DNA of 64,000 bases from Tritrichomonas musculus (taxonomy: Eukaryota; Parabasalia; Tritrichomonadida; Tritrichomonadidae). The DNA is taken from positions 496,001 to 560,000 of the forward strand of contig JAPFFF010000045.1 in assembly GCA_039105265.1 (NCBI GenBank), in the 5' to 3' direction. Each line of letters starts with the position of its first letter. The first letter of the stretch is position 1. The notes beneath the pieces were generated by a model. That model saw only the letters and a list, made by a program, of their open reading frames with translations, was not told where the DNA came from and did not search any database. Shown piece after piece: positions 22,207 through 32,834 of the stretch. Made by a program: the position numbers and the translations under genes.

Positions 22207-25200
22207 TGTCTGCTAATGTGTGAGACTTTGTATAGCGAATATGTGCTGCATTGATTGTGCGTGTGATTTGCGTTGTTGGTTGGTCGAGCGGGGAAGTGCC
22301 TGCTGGTCGAAGTTCATCTGATAAAAATTTTTTGTTTCTGTTCTTCTGTTGCGTCTGATATTGTTTGCATTTTATGCCTAATGAGTGTTAAAACATTTTT
22401 CTGCCTGAGTTACTTTGCCACTCGCCGGCCGATGTTGATTGTATATCAGCATCGGCCGGCGTGTCTGCTAATGTGTGAGACTTTGTATAGCGAATATGTG
22501 CTGCATTGATTGTGCGTGTGATTTGCGTTGTTGGTTGGTCGAGCGGGGAAGTGCCTGCTGGTCGAAGTTCATCTGATAAAAATTTTTTGTTTCTGTTCTT
22601 CTGTTGCGTCTGATATTGTTTGCATGTTATGCCTAATGAGTGTTAAAACATTTTTCTGCCTGAGTTACTTTGCCACTCGCCGGCCGATGTTGATTGTATA
22701 TCAGCATCGGCCGGCGTGTCTGCTAATGTGTGAGACTTTGTATAGCGAATATGTGTTGCATTGATTGTGCGTGTGATTTGCGTTGTTGGTTGGTCGAGCG
22801 GGGAAGTGCCTGCTGGTCGAAGTTCATCTGATAAAAATTTTTTGTTTCTGTTCTTCTGTTGCGTCTGATATTGTTTGCATGTTATGCCTAATGAGTGTTA
22901 AAACATTTTTCTGCCTGAGTTACTTTGCCACTCGCCGGCCGATGTTGATTGTATATCAGCATCGGCCGGCGTGTCTGCTAATGTGTGAGACTTTGTATAG
23001 CGAATATGTGCTGCATTGATTGTGCGTGTGATTTGCGTTGTTGGTTGGTCGAGCGGGGAAGTGCCTGCTGGTCGAAGTTCATCTGATAAAAATTTTTTGT
23101 TTCTGTTCTTCTGTTGCGTCTGATATTGTTTGCATGTTATGCCTAATGAGTGTTAAAACATTTTTCTGCCTGAGTTACTTTGCCACTCGCCGGCCGATGT
23201 TGATTGTATATCAGCATCGGCCGGCGTGTCTGCTAATGTGTGAGACTTTGTATAGCGAATATGTGCTGCATTGATTGTGCGTGTGATTTGCGTTGTTGGT
23301 TGGTCGAGCGGGGAAGTGCCTGCTGGTCGAAGTTCATCTGATAAAAATTTTTTGTTTCTGTTCTTCTGTTGCGTCTGATATTGTTTGCATGTTATGCCTA
23401 ATGAGTGTTAAAACATTTTTCTGCCTGAGTTACTTTGCCACTCGCCGGCCGATGTTGATTGTATATCAGCATCGGCCGGCGTGTCTGCTAATGTGTGAGA
23501 CTTTGTATAGCGAATATGTGCTGCATTGATTGTGCGTGTGATTTGCGTTGTTGGTTGGTCGAGCGGGGAAGTGCCTGCTGGTCGAAGTTCATCTGATAAA
23601 AATTTTTTGTTTCTGTTCTTCTGTTGCGTCTGATATTGTTTGCATGTTATGCCTAATGAGTGTTAAAACATTTTTCTGCCTGAGTTACTTTGCCACTCGC
23701 CGGCCGATGTTGATTGTATATCAGCATCGGCCGGCGTGTCTGCTAATGTGTGAGACTTTGTATAGCGAATATGTGTTGCATTGATTGTGCGTGTGATTTG
23801 CGTTGTTGGTTGGTCGAGCGGGGAAGTGCCTGCTGGTCGAAGTTCATCTGATAAAAATTTTTTGTTTCTGTTCTTCTGTTGCGTCTGATATTGTTTGCAT
23901 GTTATGCCTAATGAGTGTTAAAACATTTTTCTGCCTGAGTTACTTTGCCACTCGCCGGCCGATGTTGATTGTATATCAGCATCGGCCGGCGTGTCTGCTA
24001 ATGTGTGAGACTTTGTATAGCGAATATGTGCTGCATTGATTGTGCGTGTGATTTGCGTTGTTGGTTGGTCGAGCGGGGAAGTGCCTGCTGGTCGAAGTTC
24101 ATCTGATAAAAATTTTTTGTTTCTGTTCTTCTGTTGCGTCTGATATTGTTTGCATGTTATGCCTAATGAGTGTTAAAACATTTTTCTGCCTGAGTTACTT
24201 TGCCACTCGCCGGCCGATGTTGATTGTATATCAGCATCGGCCGGCGTGTCTGCTAATGTGTGAGACTTTGTATAGCGAATATGTGCTGCATTGATTGTGC
24301 GTGTGATTTGCGTTGTTGGTTGGTCGAGCGGGGAAGTGCCTGCTGGTCGAAGTTCATCTGATAAAAATTTTTTGTTTCTGTTCTTCTGTTGCGTCTGATA
24401 TTGTTTGCATGTTATGCCTAATGAGTGTTAAAACATTTTTCTGCCTGAGTTACTTTGCCACTCGCCGGCCGATGTTGATTGTATATCAGCATCGGCCGGC
24501 GTGTCTGCTAATGTGTGAGACTTTGTATAGCGAATATGTGCTGCATTGATTGTGCGTGTGATTTGCGTTGTTGGTTGGTCGAGCGGGGAAGTGCCTGCTG
24601 GTCGAAGTTCATCTGATAAAAATTTTTTGTTTCTGTTCTTCTGTTGCGTCTGATATTGTTTGCATGTTATGCCTAATGAGTGTTAAAACATTTTTCTGCC
24701 TGAGTTACTTTGCCACTCGCCGGCCGATGTTGATTGTATATCAGCATCGGCCGGCGTGTCTGCTAATGTGTGAGACTTTGTATAGCGAATATGTGCTGCA
24801 TTGATTGTGCGTGTGATTTGCGTTGTTGGTTGGTCGAGCGGGGAAGTGCCTGCTGGTCGAAGTTCATCTGATAAAAATTTTTTGTTTCTGTTCTTCTGTT
24901 GCGTCTGATATTGTTTGCATTTTATGCCTAATGAGTGTTAAAACATTTTTCTGCCTGAGTTACTTTGCCACTCGCCGGCCGATGTTGATTGTATATCAGC
25001 ATCGGCCGGCGTGTCTGCTAATGTGTGAGACTTTGTATAGCGAATATGTGCTGCATTGATTGTGCGTGTGATTTGCGTTGTTGGTTGGTCGAGCGGGGAA
25101 GTGCCTGCTGGTCGAAGTTCATCTGATAAAAATTTTTTGTTTCTGTTCTTCTGTTGCGTCTGATATTGTTTGCATGTTATGCCTAATGAGTGTTAAAACA

Positions 25201-26757
25201 TTTTTCTGCCTGAGTTACTTTGCCACTCGCCGGCCGATGTTGATTGTATATCAGCATCGGCCGGCGTGTCTGCTAATGTGTGAGACTTTGTATAGCGAAT
25301 ATGTGTTGCATTGATTGTGCGTGTGATTTGCGTTGTTGGTTGGTCGAGCGGGGAAGTGCCTGCTGGTCGAAGTTCATCTGATAAAAATTTTTTGTTTCTG
25401 TTCTTCTGTTGCGTCTGATATTGTTTGCATGTTATGCCTAATGAGTGTTAAAACATTTTTCTGCCTGAGTTACTTTGCCACTCGCCGGCCGATGTTGATT
25501 GTATATCAGCATCGGCCGGCGTGTCTGCTAATGTGTGAGACTTTGTATAGCGAATATGTGCTGCATTGATTGTGCGTGTGATTTGCGTTGTTGGTTGGTC
25601 GAGCGGGGAAGTGCCTGCTGGTCGAAGTTCATCTGATAAAAATTTTTTGTTTCTGTTCTTCTGTTGCGTCTGATATTGTTTGCATGTTATGCCTAATGAG
25701 TGTTAAAACATTTTTCTGCCTGAGTTACTTTGCCACTCGCCGGCCGATGTTGATTGTATATCAGCATCGGCCGGCGTGTCTGCTAATGTGTGAGACTTTG
25801 TATAGCGAATATGTGCTGCATTGATTGTGCGTGTGATTTGCGTTGTTGGTTGGTCGAGCGGGGAAGTGCCTGCTGGTCGAAGTTCATCTGATAAAAATTT
25901 TTTGTTTCTGTTCTTCTGTTGCGTCTGATATTGTTTGCATGTTATGCCTAATGAGTGTTAAAACATTTTTCTGCCTGAGTTACTTTGCCACTCGCCGGCC
26001 GATGTTGATTGTATATCAGCATCGGCCGGCGTGTCTGCTAATGTGTGAGACTTTGTATAGCGAATATGTGTTGCATTGATTGTGCGTGTGATTTGCGTTG
26101 TTGGTTGGTCGAGCGGGGAAGTGCCTGCTGGTCGAAGTTCATCTGATAAAAATTTTTTGTTTCTGTTCTTCTGTTGCGTCTGATATTGTTTGCATGTTAT
26201 GCCTAATGAGTGTTAAAACATTTTTCTGCCTGAGTTACTTTGCCACTCGCCGGCCGATGTTGATTGTATATCAGCATCGGCCGGCGTGTCTGCTAATGTG
26301 TGAGACTTTGTATAGCGAATATGTGCTGCATTGATTGTGCGTGTGATTTGCGTTGTTGGTTGGTCGAGCGGGGAAGTGCCTGCTGGTCGAAGTTCATCTG
26401 ATAAAAATTTTTTGTTTCTGTTCTTCTGTTGCGTCTGATATTGTTTGCATGTTATGCCTAATGAGTGTTAAAACATTTTTCTGCCTGAGTTACTTTGCCA
26501 CTCGCCGGCCGATGTTGATTGTATATCAGCATCGGCCGGCGTGTCTGCTAATGTGTGAGACTTTGTATAGCGAATATGTGTTGCATTGATTGTGCGTGTG
26601 ATTTGCGTTGTTGGTTGGTCGAGCGGGGAAGTGCCTGCTGGTCGAAGTTCATCTGATAAAAATTTTTTGTTTCTGTTCTTCTGTTGCGTCTGATATTGTT
26701 TGCATGTTATGCCTAATGAGTGTTAAAACATTTTTCTGCCTGAGTTACTTTGCCACT

Positions 26758-26796
26758 CGCCGGCCGATGCTGATATACAATCAGCATCGGCCGGCG
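26758..26796. repeat. palindrome with inverted centre ('flop' form), last unit of array
   Basis: Identical to the form at 22168-22206. It is the last palindrome before the array breaks off. Confidence 0.9.
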
Positions 26797-26818
26797 TGTC
26801 TGCTAATGTGTGAGACTT

Positions 26819-27773
26819 TATATCTCATAGGTATCAATTAAATATTAAAAATATGTTTTTATACTCTCTGAAACCAAAAACAAAATGAAGTCAATTTTTA
26901 TTTTTCTATTTTTTATTAATTTTGAATTATTTCTTAAATATATAAAATTATCTACAATCAAAAACATTATCTACCTTTTAATTAATAAATACATAAACTA
27001 TAATTGAGATAATATCAATAGATATCGGTATTTCATCCTAATCAAAAATTTTAACTTTTTCTATCATCTCACAATATCATTGAAATTATTTTCTTTTTGT
27101 TTTCATTTGTTTCCTTTTTATTTAATCTCCTAAATAGTCAAATCATTATCAACATTCGGTAAAATAATACTCTGCATATAAAAATATTGTATTTACCTAT
27201 TTTTATCATACTTGAAATATATCGATATATGATCAAAAATAATTTTTTGTATTATTCATATTTTTAATAATTACATATAATGATTAAATTAAATATAAAA
27301 TATCAAAATATATTATTAATCACATATCAAGATATCATCAGATCAAAAACTAATACACGTAAACTTTTTGAAAGAAAAATCCTATTTTCGCTTTATTATT
27401 CAACAAATCAAAAGATCATATTATTTTAGGAATATTTACATAAGGAATCATTGCTTTATCTCTAAATCACAAGAAGATATCTGAAATTAATTAAATAAAT
27501 ATTCGGCAGCCATGACAAACTAATACGCACAAACAATAAAGCTATATATGCTGATATTATATTCCAGAGGAATTTTCGCAAAAATAAAGAGAGGCTTTGA
27601 TTTTTAATAAATAATTGATGATTTTAATTCTAAACGTACATAAAATGTAACCATCTATAAAAATTGTGAGGAAAAAAAAAAATTCACTTTTTCTAAATAT
27701 TCAAAGAATTTTTTTTTTCTGAGGAAAATTATTTTTATTCAAATTATTCAGAGTTTTTATCTCTTGACATATA
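26819..27773. other. right subterminal AT-rich region of the 23-kb element
   Basis: About 950 bp of very AT-rich DNA without repeats of the array type and without a gene. Confidence 0.5.
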
Positions 27774-27810
27774 AATCCCCGCAATTCTAAAAAAGGAAAA
27801 TTTGACAGGG
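27774..27810 (-). repeat. right terminal inverted repeat of the 23-kb element
   Basis: Reverse complement identical to 4781-4817 over 37 bp; followed by TA at 27811-27812. Confidence 0.95.
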
Positions 27811-27812
27811 TA

Positions 27813-27929
27813 AGAAAAAAATATTTAGCTCAAAAATTTATTTGTCGAACCATTAATGATGTTAAAAAAAGAAGACAATACATTAAAAAGTTATTGCAAA
27901 AGAAGATTAGAAAATTAATTTTTTTTTAA
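27813..27929 (+). pseudogene. 3' part of the gene split by the 23-kb transposon
   Basis: With the insert and one TA removed, the frame ending ...YAPTKI at 4780 continues as RKKYLAQKFICRTINDVKKR and runs 39 codons to TAA at 27927-27929. The basic C-terminus (KKRRQYIKKLLQKK) is open without a break. This is the empty-site evidence for the transposon boundaries. The piece plausibly completes the SANT/Myb-like domain begun before the insertion. Confidence 0.6.
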
Positions 27930-27976
27930 AAAAACTAAAATATAAATATTAATATTGTTTATATTTTAGTTTTTTT
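27928..27976. repeat. AT-rich inverted repeat just after the split gene's stop
   Basis: Arms 27928-27946 (AAAAAAACTAAAATATAAA) and 27958-27976 are perfect complements around an 11-nt loop. It begins at the stop codon, so it may be a 3'-end hairpin or the remnant of a small element. Confidence 0.7.
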
Positions 27977-29256
27977 TTAAAAGCAAGTTTATAAATAATA
28001 CTAATAGCAAACAATTTAATTTTCATTTATTTCACTTTTTTCTTTATGTAAATAATAAAATATACATATTTATATATTCTTATTAAAAAATATTGAAAAA
28101 GTTGTAAGAGAAAAATAAGATACAACTTTTTCAATACATTAACTGTATAAATTAAAAATATATTTATCTTAGTAATTATACATAAAATATTTAAACAATT
28201 TTTAATATAAGCAAATAAAATTTTACTTGATATTTTAAAATTATATATAAATTGATAACTATTTTATTTTTCGTTTGCGGCCCCTTAGCGATAATAAGAT
28301 ATAAAATCTTAAATGAATAAAAAATGAATTATTTATTTATTCTTTTCTATTTTTAATCTTATAATTAGTTTTTTTTTCGAATTTTGATCACCAAAAAAAT
28401 TGAATGCAATTTTGGGAATAAGTTCAAGAAAAAAAATGTACCTATATTCTTAAAGAAAACCATCAATTTTTTGCATTTTTTTTACTTTAAAATTATTTAT
28501 TTTAGAAATAAAGTTATTTTCATTTTTCTTAACATGCTTGTTAAAAAGATATTCCCAAAAAACCTTATAAATTTATCGGAAAACAATCGCTTTCAAAAGT
28601 AAATTTTATTTTTCTCAAAATTTGAGACCCAATTCATTCAAATCTCTTAATAAGAATTTCTTCTTATTCATTGAAATAACTGAAAATTTATTCATTTTTT
28701 TTTTAGATAACAAATTTTGTAAAATAATCTTCCATTAATATTATTTATTTCATTAAGAAAAATGAAAATAAAGATTCTTCAATATTATACTATTATCTGC
28801 TTTTTTTAGGCTCAGCATTTATTTACATTGGTCAAATAATATCAAAATGGTGAAGTTAATCTATTCTCTTGCTGAAAATCAAACTTATCTTGATTTTCAA
28901 TATTTAATTAATACATATTCAAAAACTTTTCCCAAACTCAGAAAAATTCAAATAAGATGATGATCATTCAAAATAAAATTTGGTAAATAATAATTTATTA
29001 TTTTTTATAAAAAATCAAACTAATCAAAATAAAAAGCTGAGGGAAAAATGGTGAATGCAAAATTGAATAGTTATTCAAAAAACTTAATCTTTGAAAACTA
29101 TAAAAATTACATGATATAATTTTTAAAATATCTTCAATTTAATGAAATTATTATTTTAAATTCATTAATTCCATAAAATAAAAGAAGATAAAAAAAAACG
29201 ATAAAAAAGATAATTTGGTTCAATTTTTTTTAATTCAATTTTAAATAATAGTATCT
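27977..29256. other. AT-rich intergenic DNA
   Basis: About 1.3 kb without a supported gene. It holds a 15-bp inverted repeat (28092-28106 and 28121-28135, arm ATTGAAAAAGTTGTA, 14-nt loop) and an isolated GC-richer patch at about 28277-28292 (GCGGCCCCTTAGCG). Confidence 0.5.
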
Positions 29257-29889
29257 TTAAAACAAGTATTGAGTTTTACTAGATCCGAGCAAATTATATT
29301 CTTCAATTGGAAGAATACAATCCATTATTGAAAGAGTATTATAAAATTCTTCTTCTGATATTGCTATATCAAAACTATTATTATTAATCGTTGAATTTTT
29401 TTTACATGAATATTGGTTCCCTTCTTCTTTTTTTTCATCTTCTTTGGATTTGATATCTTGATCTTCAGAATTATTATTTACATTAACTGGATTTGAGAAA
29501 GATTCTGAAGAAAAATTATTAATTAATTCTTTTTCAGAATGTGGCATATGACCTGATTTAAAAGGTATTTTTAAATTAATACTTAGCTCATTCCATCTGT
29601 TTTTTACATCAATACCATTTCTTTCAATCAGCATTTTTGAAATGGTCACCCATTTTGGACCTATTTCATTGACCATTTTTATAATAATGATATCTTCATC
29701 ATCACTCCAAGGATGCGAATTTAATCCCTCCCTTAGATAATTTCTATATCTATCACGGCATTGACGAGGTGTTCTTCCACGTAGTATCAAAGATGCCTTT
29801 TCCCAATTTCTGGTGCCATTCTCTTTAACGAACTTTTTAAGGATCTCATCTTCATCAGGTGAGAACATTCTCCTCTTTGAGATATCCAT
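29257..29889 (-). CDS. two-repeat Myb-like DNA-binding protein, 210 aa
   Basis: ATG at 29889. Repeat 1 (about 5-52) reads RRMFSPDEDEILKKFV ... NWEKASLIL.GRTPRQCRDRYRNYL. Repeat 2 (about 58-105) reads HPWSDDEDIIIIKMV ... KWVTISKMLIERNGIDVKNRW. The spaced Trp/bulky residues (F, W, Y then W, W, W) and the RQCRDRY recognition helix are those of the R2R3-type Mybs that form a large family in trichomonads, several of which bind promoter elements. The C-terminal half is low-complexity (Asn, Ser, Glu), a likely activation region. The motif AACTTTTTGA lies about 47 bp upstream of ATG (29936-29945, minus strand), and the stop is in TAAA. Nuclear transcription factor is the best call; targets unknown. 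Confidence 0.92.
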   Translation of the reverse strand: MDISKRRMFSPDEDEILKKFVKENGTRNWEKASLILRGRTPRQCRDRYRNYLREGLNSHPWSDDEDIIIIKMVNEIGPKWVTISKMLIERNGIDVKNRWNELSINLKIPFKSGHMPHSEKELINNFSSESFSNPVNVNNNSEDQDIKSKEDEKKEEGNQYSCKKNSTINNNSFDIAISEEEFYNTLSIMDCILPIEEYNLLGSSKTQYLF

Positions 29890-32834
29890 TTATATAAATG
29901 AAAAGAGAAATTCAATTTTTTGAAAGAATAAATATCAAAAAGTTAAAAAGGGTTATATTTGAATTGATTTTACACATTTGTGATTAGAAATGCATATCAA
30001 CATATTTTATTTCCTTCTTTTAAAAAACATGAAAATGTAATCACTTGAATTGTATAAATAAAAATTAATCTTTTGAAAATATTGAAACAACATTCTTAAA
30101 AAGTGGTATCGAAAGCTATAAAAAAAAATTCAATTCATTAAAAAAGTTGTACCGTTTCATTATAATGAAAATTTCATTATTATTTATACATACTAGTATT
30201 TAATTTATATATATATTATTAATTTATCTCTAATTTGATTGAAAATTTGTGGGAATGATTTATTGAAAGGATTTTAACTTTTTGAGAACATTCTAAGATT
30301 TTAAATTATATTAAAAAGTTTAAACATTTTTGGGTTAATTTAAAAAATTAATAAATGTTTTTTTTTTGGCCCTTTTGGTTTGGGTCATATTCGCTTTTTT
30401 TAAATAGCAATTCTCAAAAAATATACCAATTAAATGATAATATATTCAAAATAAACATTCTATCAAAAAGTTATTTTCTGAAATTTATTTCACCAATTTT
30501 TTTTGTGAAACAATAAATTGAATTATTTTTCTTGATAAATGAATCTGCCAAAAACATTTCTAACCATTTTTTTTTTAATTCCACTTTTACATCATATAAT
30601 GGTTCAGTAAATCAAAATATATACCAGATGATTTAATATTGATGAATAACTGCAAGAAATGATAACTATATTTTAATAAAAAATTATTATTATAATACGA
30701 TGAAAAGCAGAAAAAATATTAGTAAAACACTTTCTGTGTGCCTTTTCAAGCCAACTTGCCGAAATATTTTATTCAATAATATTAAATAATGGTAAAAAAT
30801 TTAAAATGAGTTTGATATTACATTTATTTTATAAAGCAAAATTTTTATATTTTCATCTACAATATGCTGAATTTAATTATTTGAAATCTAAAATAATGAT
30901 AATCTAATAAATAATTTATTCGATATGTCTCATATTTAATTATCACTACTCTAATTGCATCATTTAATCATGTATAAAATTTGAATAATTGCTTTATATG
31001 TTAATTTAATTCAATTCTTCTTCTTCAAAGGCGAAAATCAATATTTCAATACAATTATTGAAATCAGATTTCATTATTGATGTCATCATCATCGTTTAGG
31101 TATCTTCATATTTTTGTTTTAACTTTTTTTAAAAAAACAATTACAACCAGTTTTTCTATTAATATACAAATATAATATATATAAAAAATAAAAATGATAA
31201 TATCATTATTTTTGTCATTTATCACAAATTTTTTTGTAAGTTGTTGGCTTTTCAATTTTTTTTGCACATTCCCGTCTTGAAATTTAATAAAAACAATGAT
31301 TTTTCAGATCAGATTCAATAGATATAAATATTTTCAATAAAATAGAAATCTACTCTCAATTTAAAACACAAAATTTTGTTTCTCAGAAAAAAATTATTAT
31401 ATTGAAATTTTGAATTTTTATTGAAAATTTCGTTATATCATCTCAATTTTTTGATTGATTTTAATTTTTTTTTGAGAGTATATCATTTCACCAAATGATT
31501 AATTTTCAATGAAATCTCTATTTTAACATTCTTTTTTGTTATAATCAATTCTTACTTTTATTTTCTCTATGGAAAATACTTTTTCTTTTAAATTTTTTGG
31601 CAAAGAAGGAAATTCATTTTTTAGTAATTTAATTCTATAACATATTCAATGATCAATTCTAAAATTTCATTGGGCCATATCTGGCCAAAATTAAATCATA
31701 ACAATCTTTTTATAAATTATTTTTATTAAAATTTATTTTTTTTAAACAAATAAATAAGCAATAATAATTATATACGATATTTTTGAATAATCAAAGAAAT
31801 GGAAATTTAACATACTCAAATCTAATACGAACCCACTTTTTGAAATAGTAAAAATACTTTTGAATATATTATTACATTAAATAAACAAACTTTTTGAAAA
31901 CAATTGAAACCTTTGAATTTATAACCTCATCTCAGAAAAATAATTTCATTGATTTTTTTTTTTGTTTTCTTTTCCAAATCCAAAAATCATTACAATTATT
32001 CAATATAAGCTCCCTCAAAAATACTGTTATTTTCAGATATTTTTTTTTTTGTATGATTTTTATCTCAATCCAGCATTATTGAATTAAATTCATTAGTTTG
32101 AAGTATCAAAAAATTAAATAAACAGTGATTTAATAGTTATTAACTTTTTCATTATTATTAGAAAAACTATCTTTAATTAAATTATCTACCGAATGATATA
32201 ATAATCATTGCTTATTCATTTTCAAAAGAGAAAAATACTGCTCATATATTTTTAGCAAAATGAATTCAAATCATTCGATCAATTATTCTTTGTTTATATT
32301 GTGAAAATTTGAATTCATGATTATTGGATAGTAAAAGAAAAGCATTAAGAAAAACATATTACTAAGCACTTAATTGAATAATTAGTAGTTTTTATGAATA
32401 ATTAAATATATATTTTTATTTATCTAAATTAACACATTACATTAAATTTTGCAAATTCTAAATTTAAACAAACTCATTTAGAATTACATGAAAAATATGA
32501 TATAAAGGAAATGATAATATTAATAATATCCATTCCCATATAATTCGATCTTTTTTCAAAGATCAAAGAAAAATCAATACGAACAAATTTATTGGTATAA
32601 ATTAATTATATCCTTTTAATATGGAGCCTTTTCAACCATTATTTTTGATGTTTTTTTACAGTTTTTCATTTTAACCATAAATTGACCTAAAACAAAAAAA
32701 TACAAATTTCTTTTTATCTAGTAATAAATAAACATTAATTACCAAAAAAACAATACTATTTATATTATAAAACTAATAATATTTATTTTTGTAATCAATA
32801 ATTTGGTAAAAAAAACAATATGAAAAATATTTTT
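29890..32834. other. 2.9-kb AT-rich gene desert
   Basis: No coding region with family resemblance on either strand. Homopolymer A/T runs are frequent. AACTTTTT motifs occur at about 30276, 31122 and 32144. The 62-codon frame at 31894 is compositionally random. Confidence 0.5.

Larger units (their letters stand above)
20834..26818 (+). repeat. array B: about 23.5 tandem copies of a 255-bp unit
   Basis: Exact 255-bp periodicity with near-identical copies. The only variation I see is G/T in TGCATGTTATG, C/T in ATGTGCTGCATT, and the palindrome centre. Each unit contains a 39-bp GC-rich palindrome (arms CGCCGGCCGATG / CATCGGCCGGCG) and the segment TTGGTCGAGCGGGGAAGTGC. The array ends mid-unit at about 26818. 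Related copies in the opposite orientation lie on the far side of the transposase (18412-18625, 4980-5275). The layout fits subterminal transposase-binding repeats that were later amplified. The 78-codon frame in each unit has no ATG start. Confidence 0.95.
4781..27810 (-). mobile_element. 23,030-bp Tc1/mariner-superfamily transposon inflated by satellite arrays
   Basis: The ends are 37-bp perfect inverted repeats (4781-4817 and 27774-27810, outermost bases CCCTGTCAAATTTTCC), flanked by TA on both sides (4779-4780 and 27811-27812). TA duplication is the hallmark of the Tc1/mariner superfamily. Removing the insert and one TA restores an open frame in the interrupted gene, which confirms the boundaries. 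Inside, left to right: a degraded subterminal repeat, array A (about 12.9 kb), an inverted copy of the 255-bp repeat, the transposase gene on the minus strand, array B (about 6 kb), and about 950 bp of AT-rich DNA. It appears structurally complete and therefore possibly mobile. Ordinary elements of this superfamily are one to a few kb, so the size is exceptional. Confidence 0.88.

Noticed and set aside
5550-26818. Centromere or telomere satellite
   Set aside because: Both arrays lie strictly inside the 37-bp ends of one transposon inserted in a gene, so a mobile-element origin explains them. A secondary centromeric role cannot be excluded but has no support here.
20998-26841. 78-codon open frame repeated in each 255-bp unit, which would look like 23 tandem genes
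   Set aside because: The frame starts with TTG, not ATG, crosses the GC-rich palindrome, and exists only because 255 is a multiple of three. No protein-like pattern; treated as satellite.
28384-28602. 72-codon frame in the AT-rich spacer
   Set aside because: Phe/Ile/Lys/Asn-rich random composition and no neighbour or motif support.
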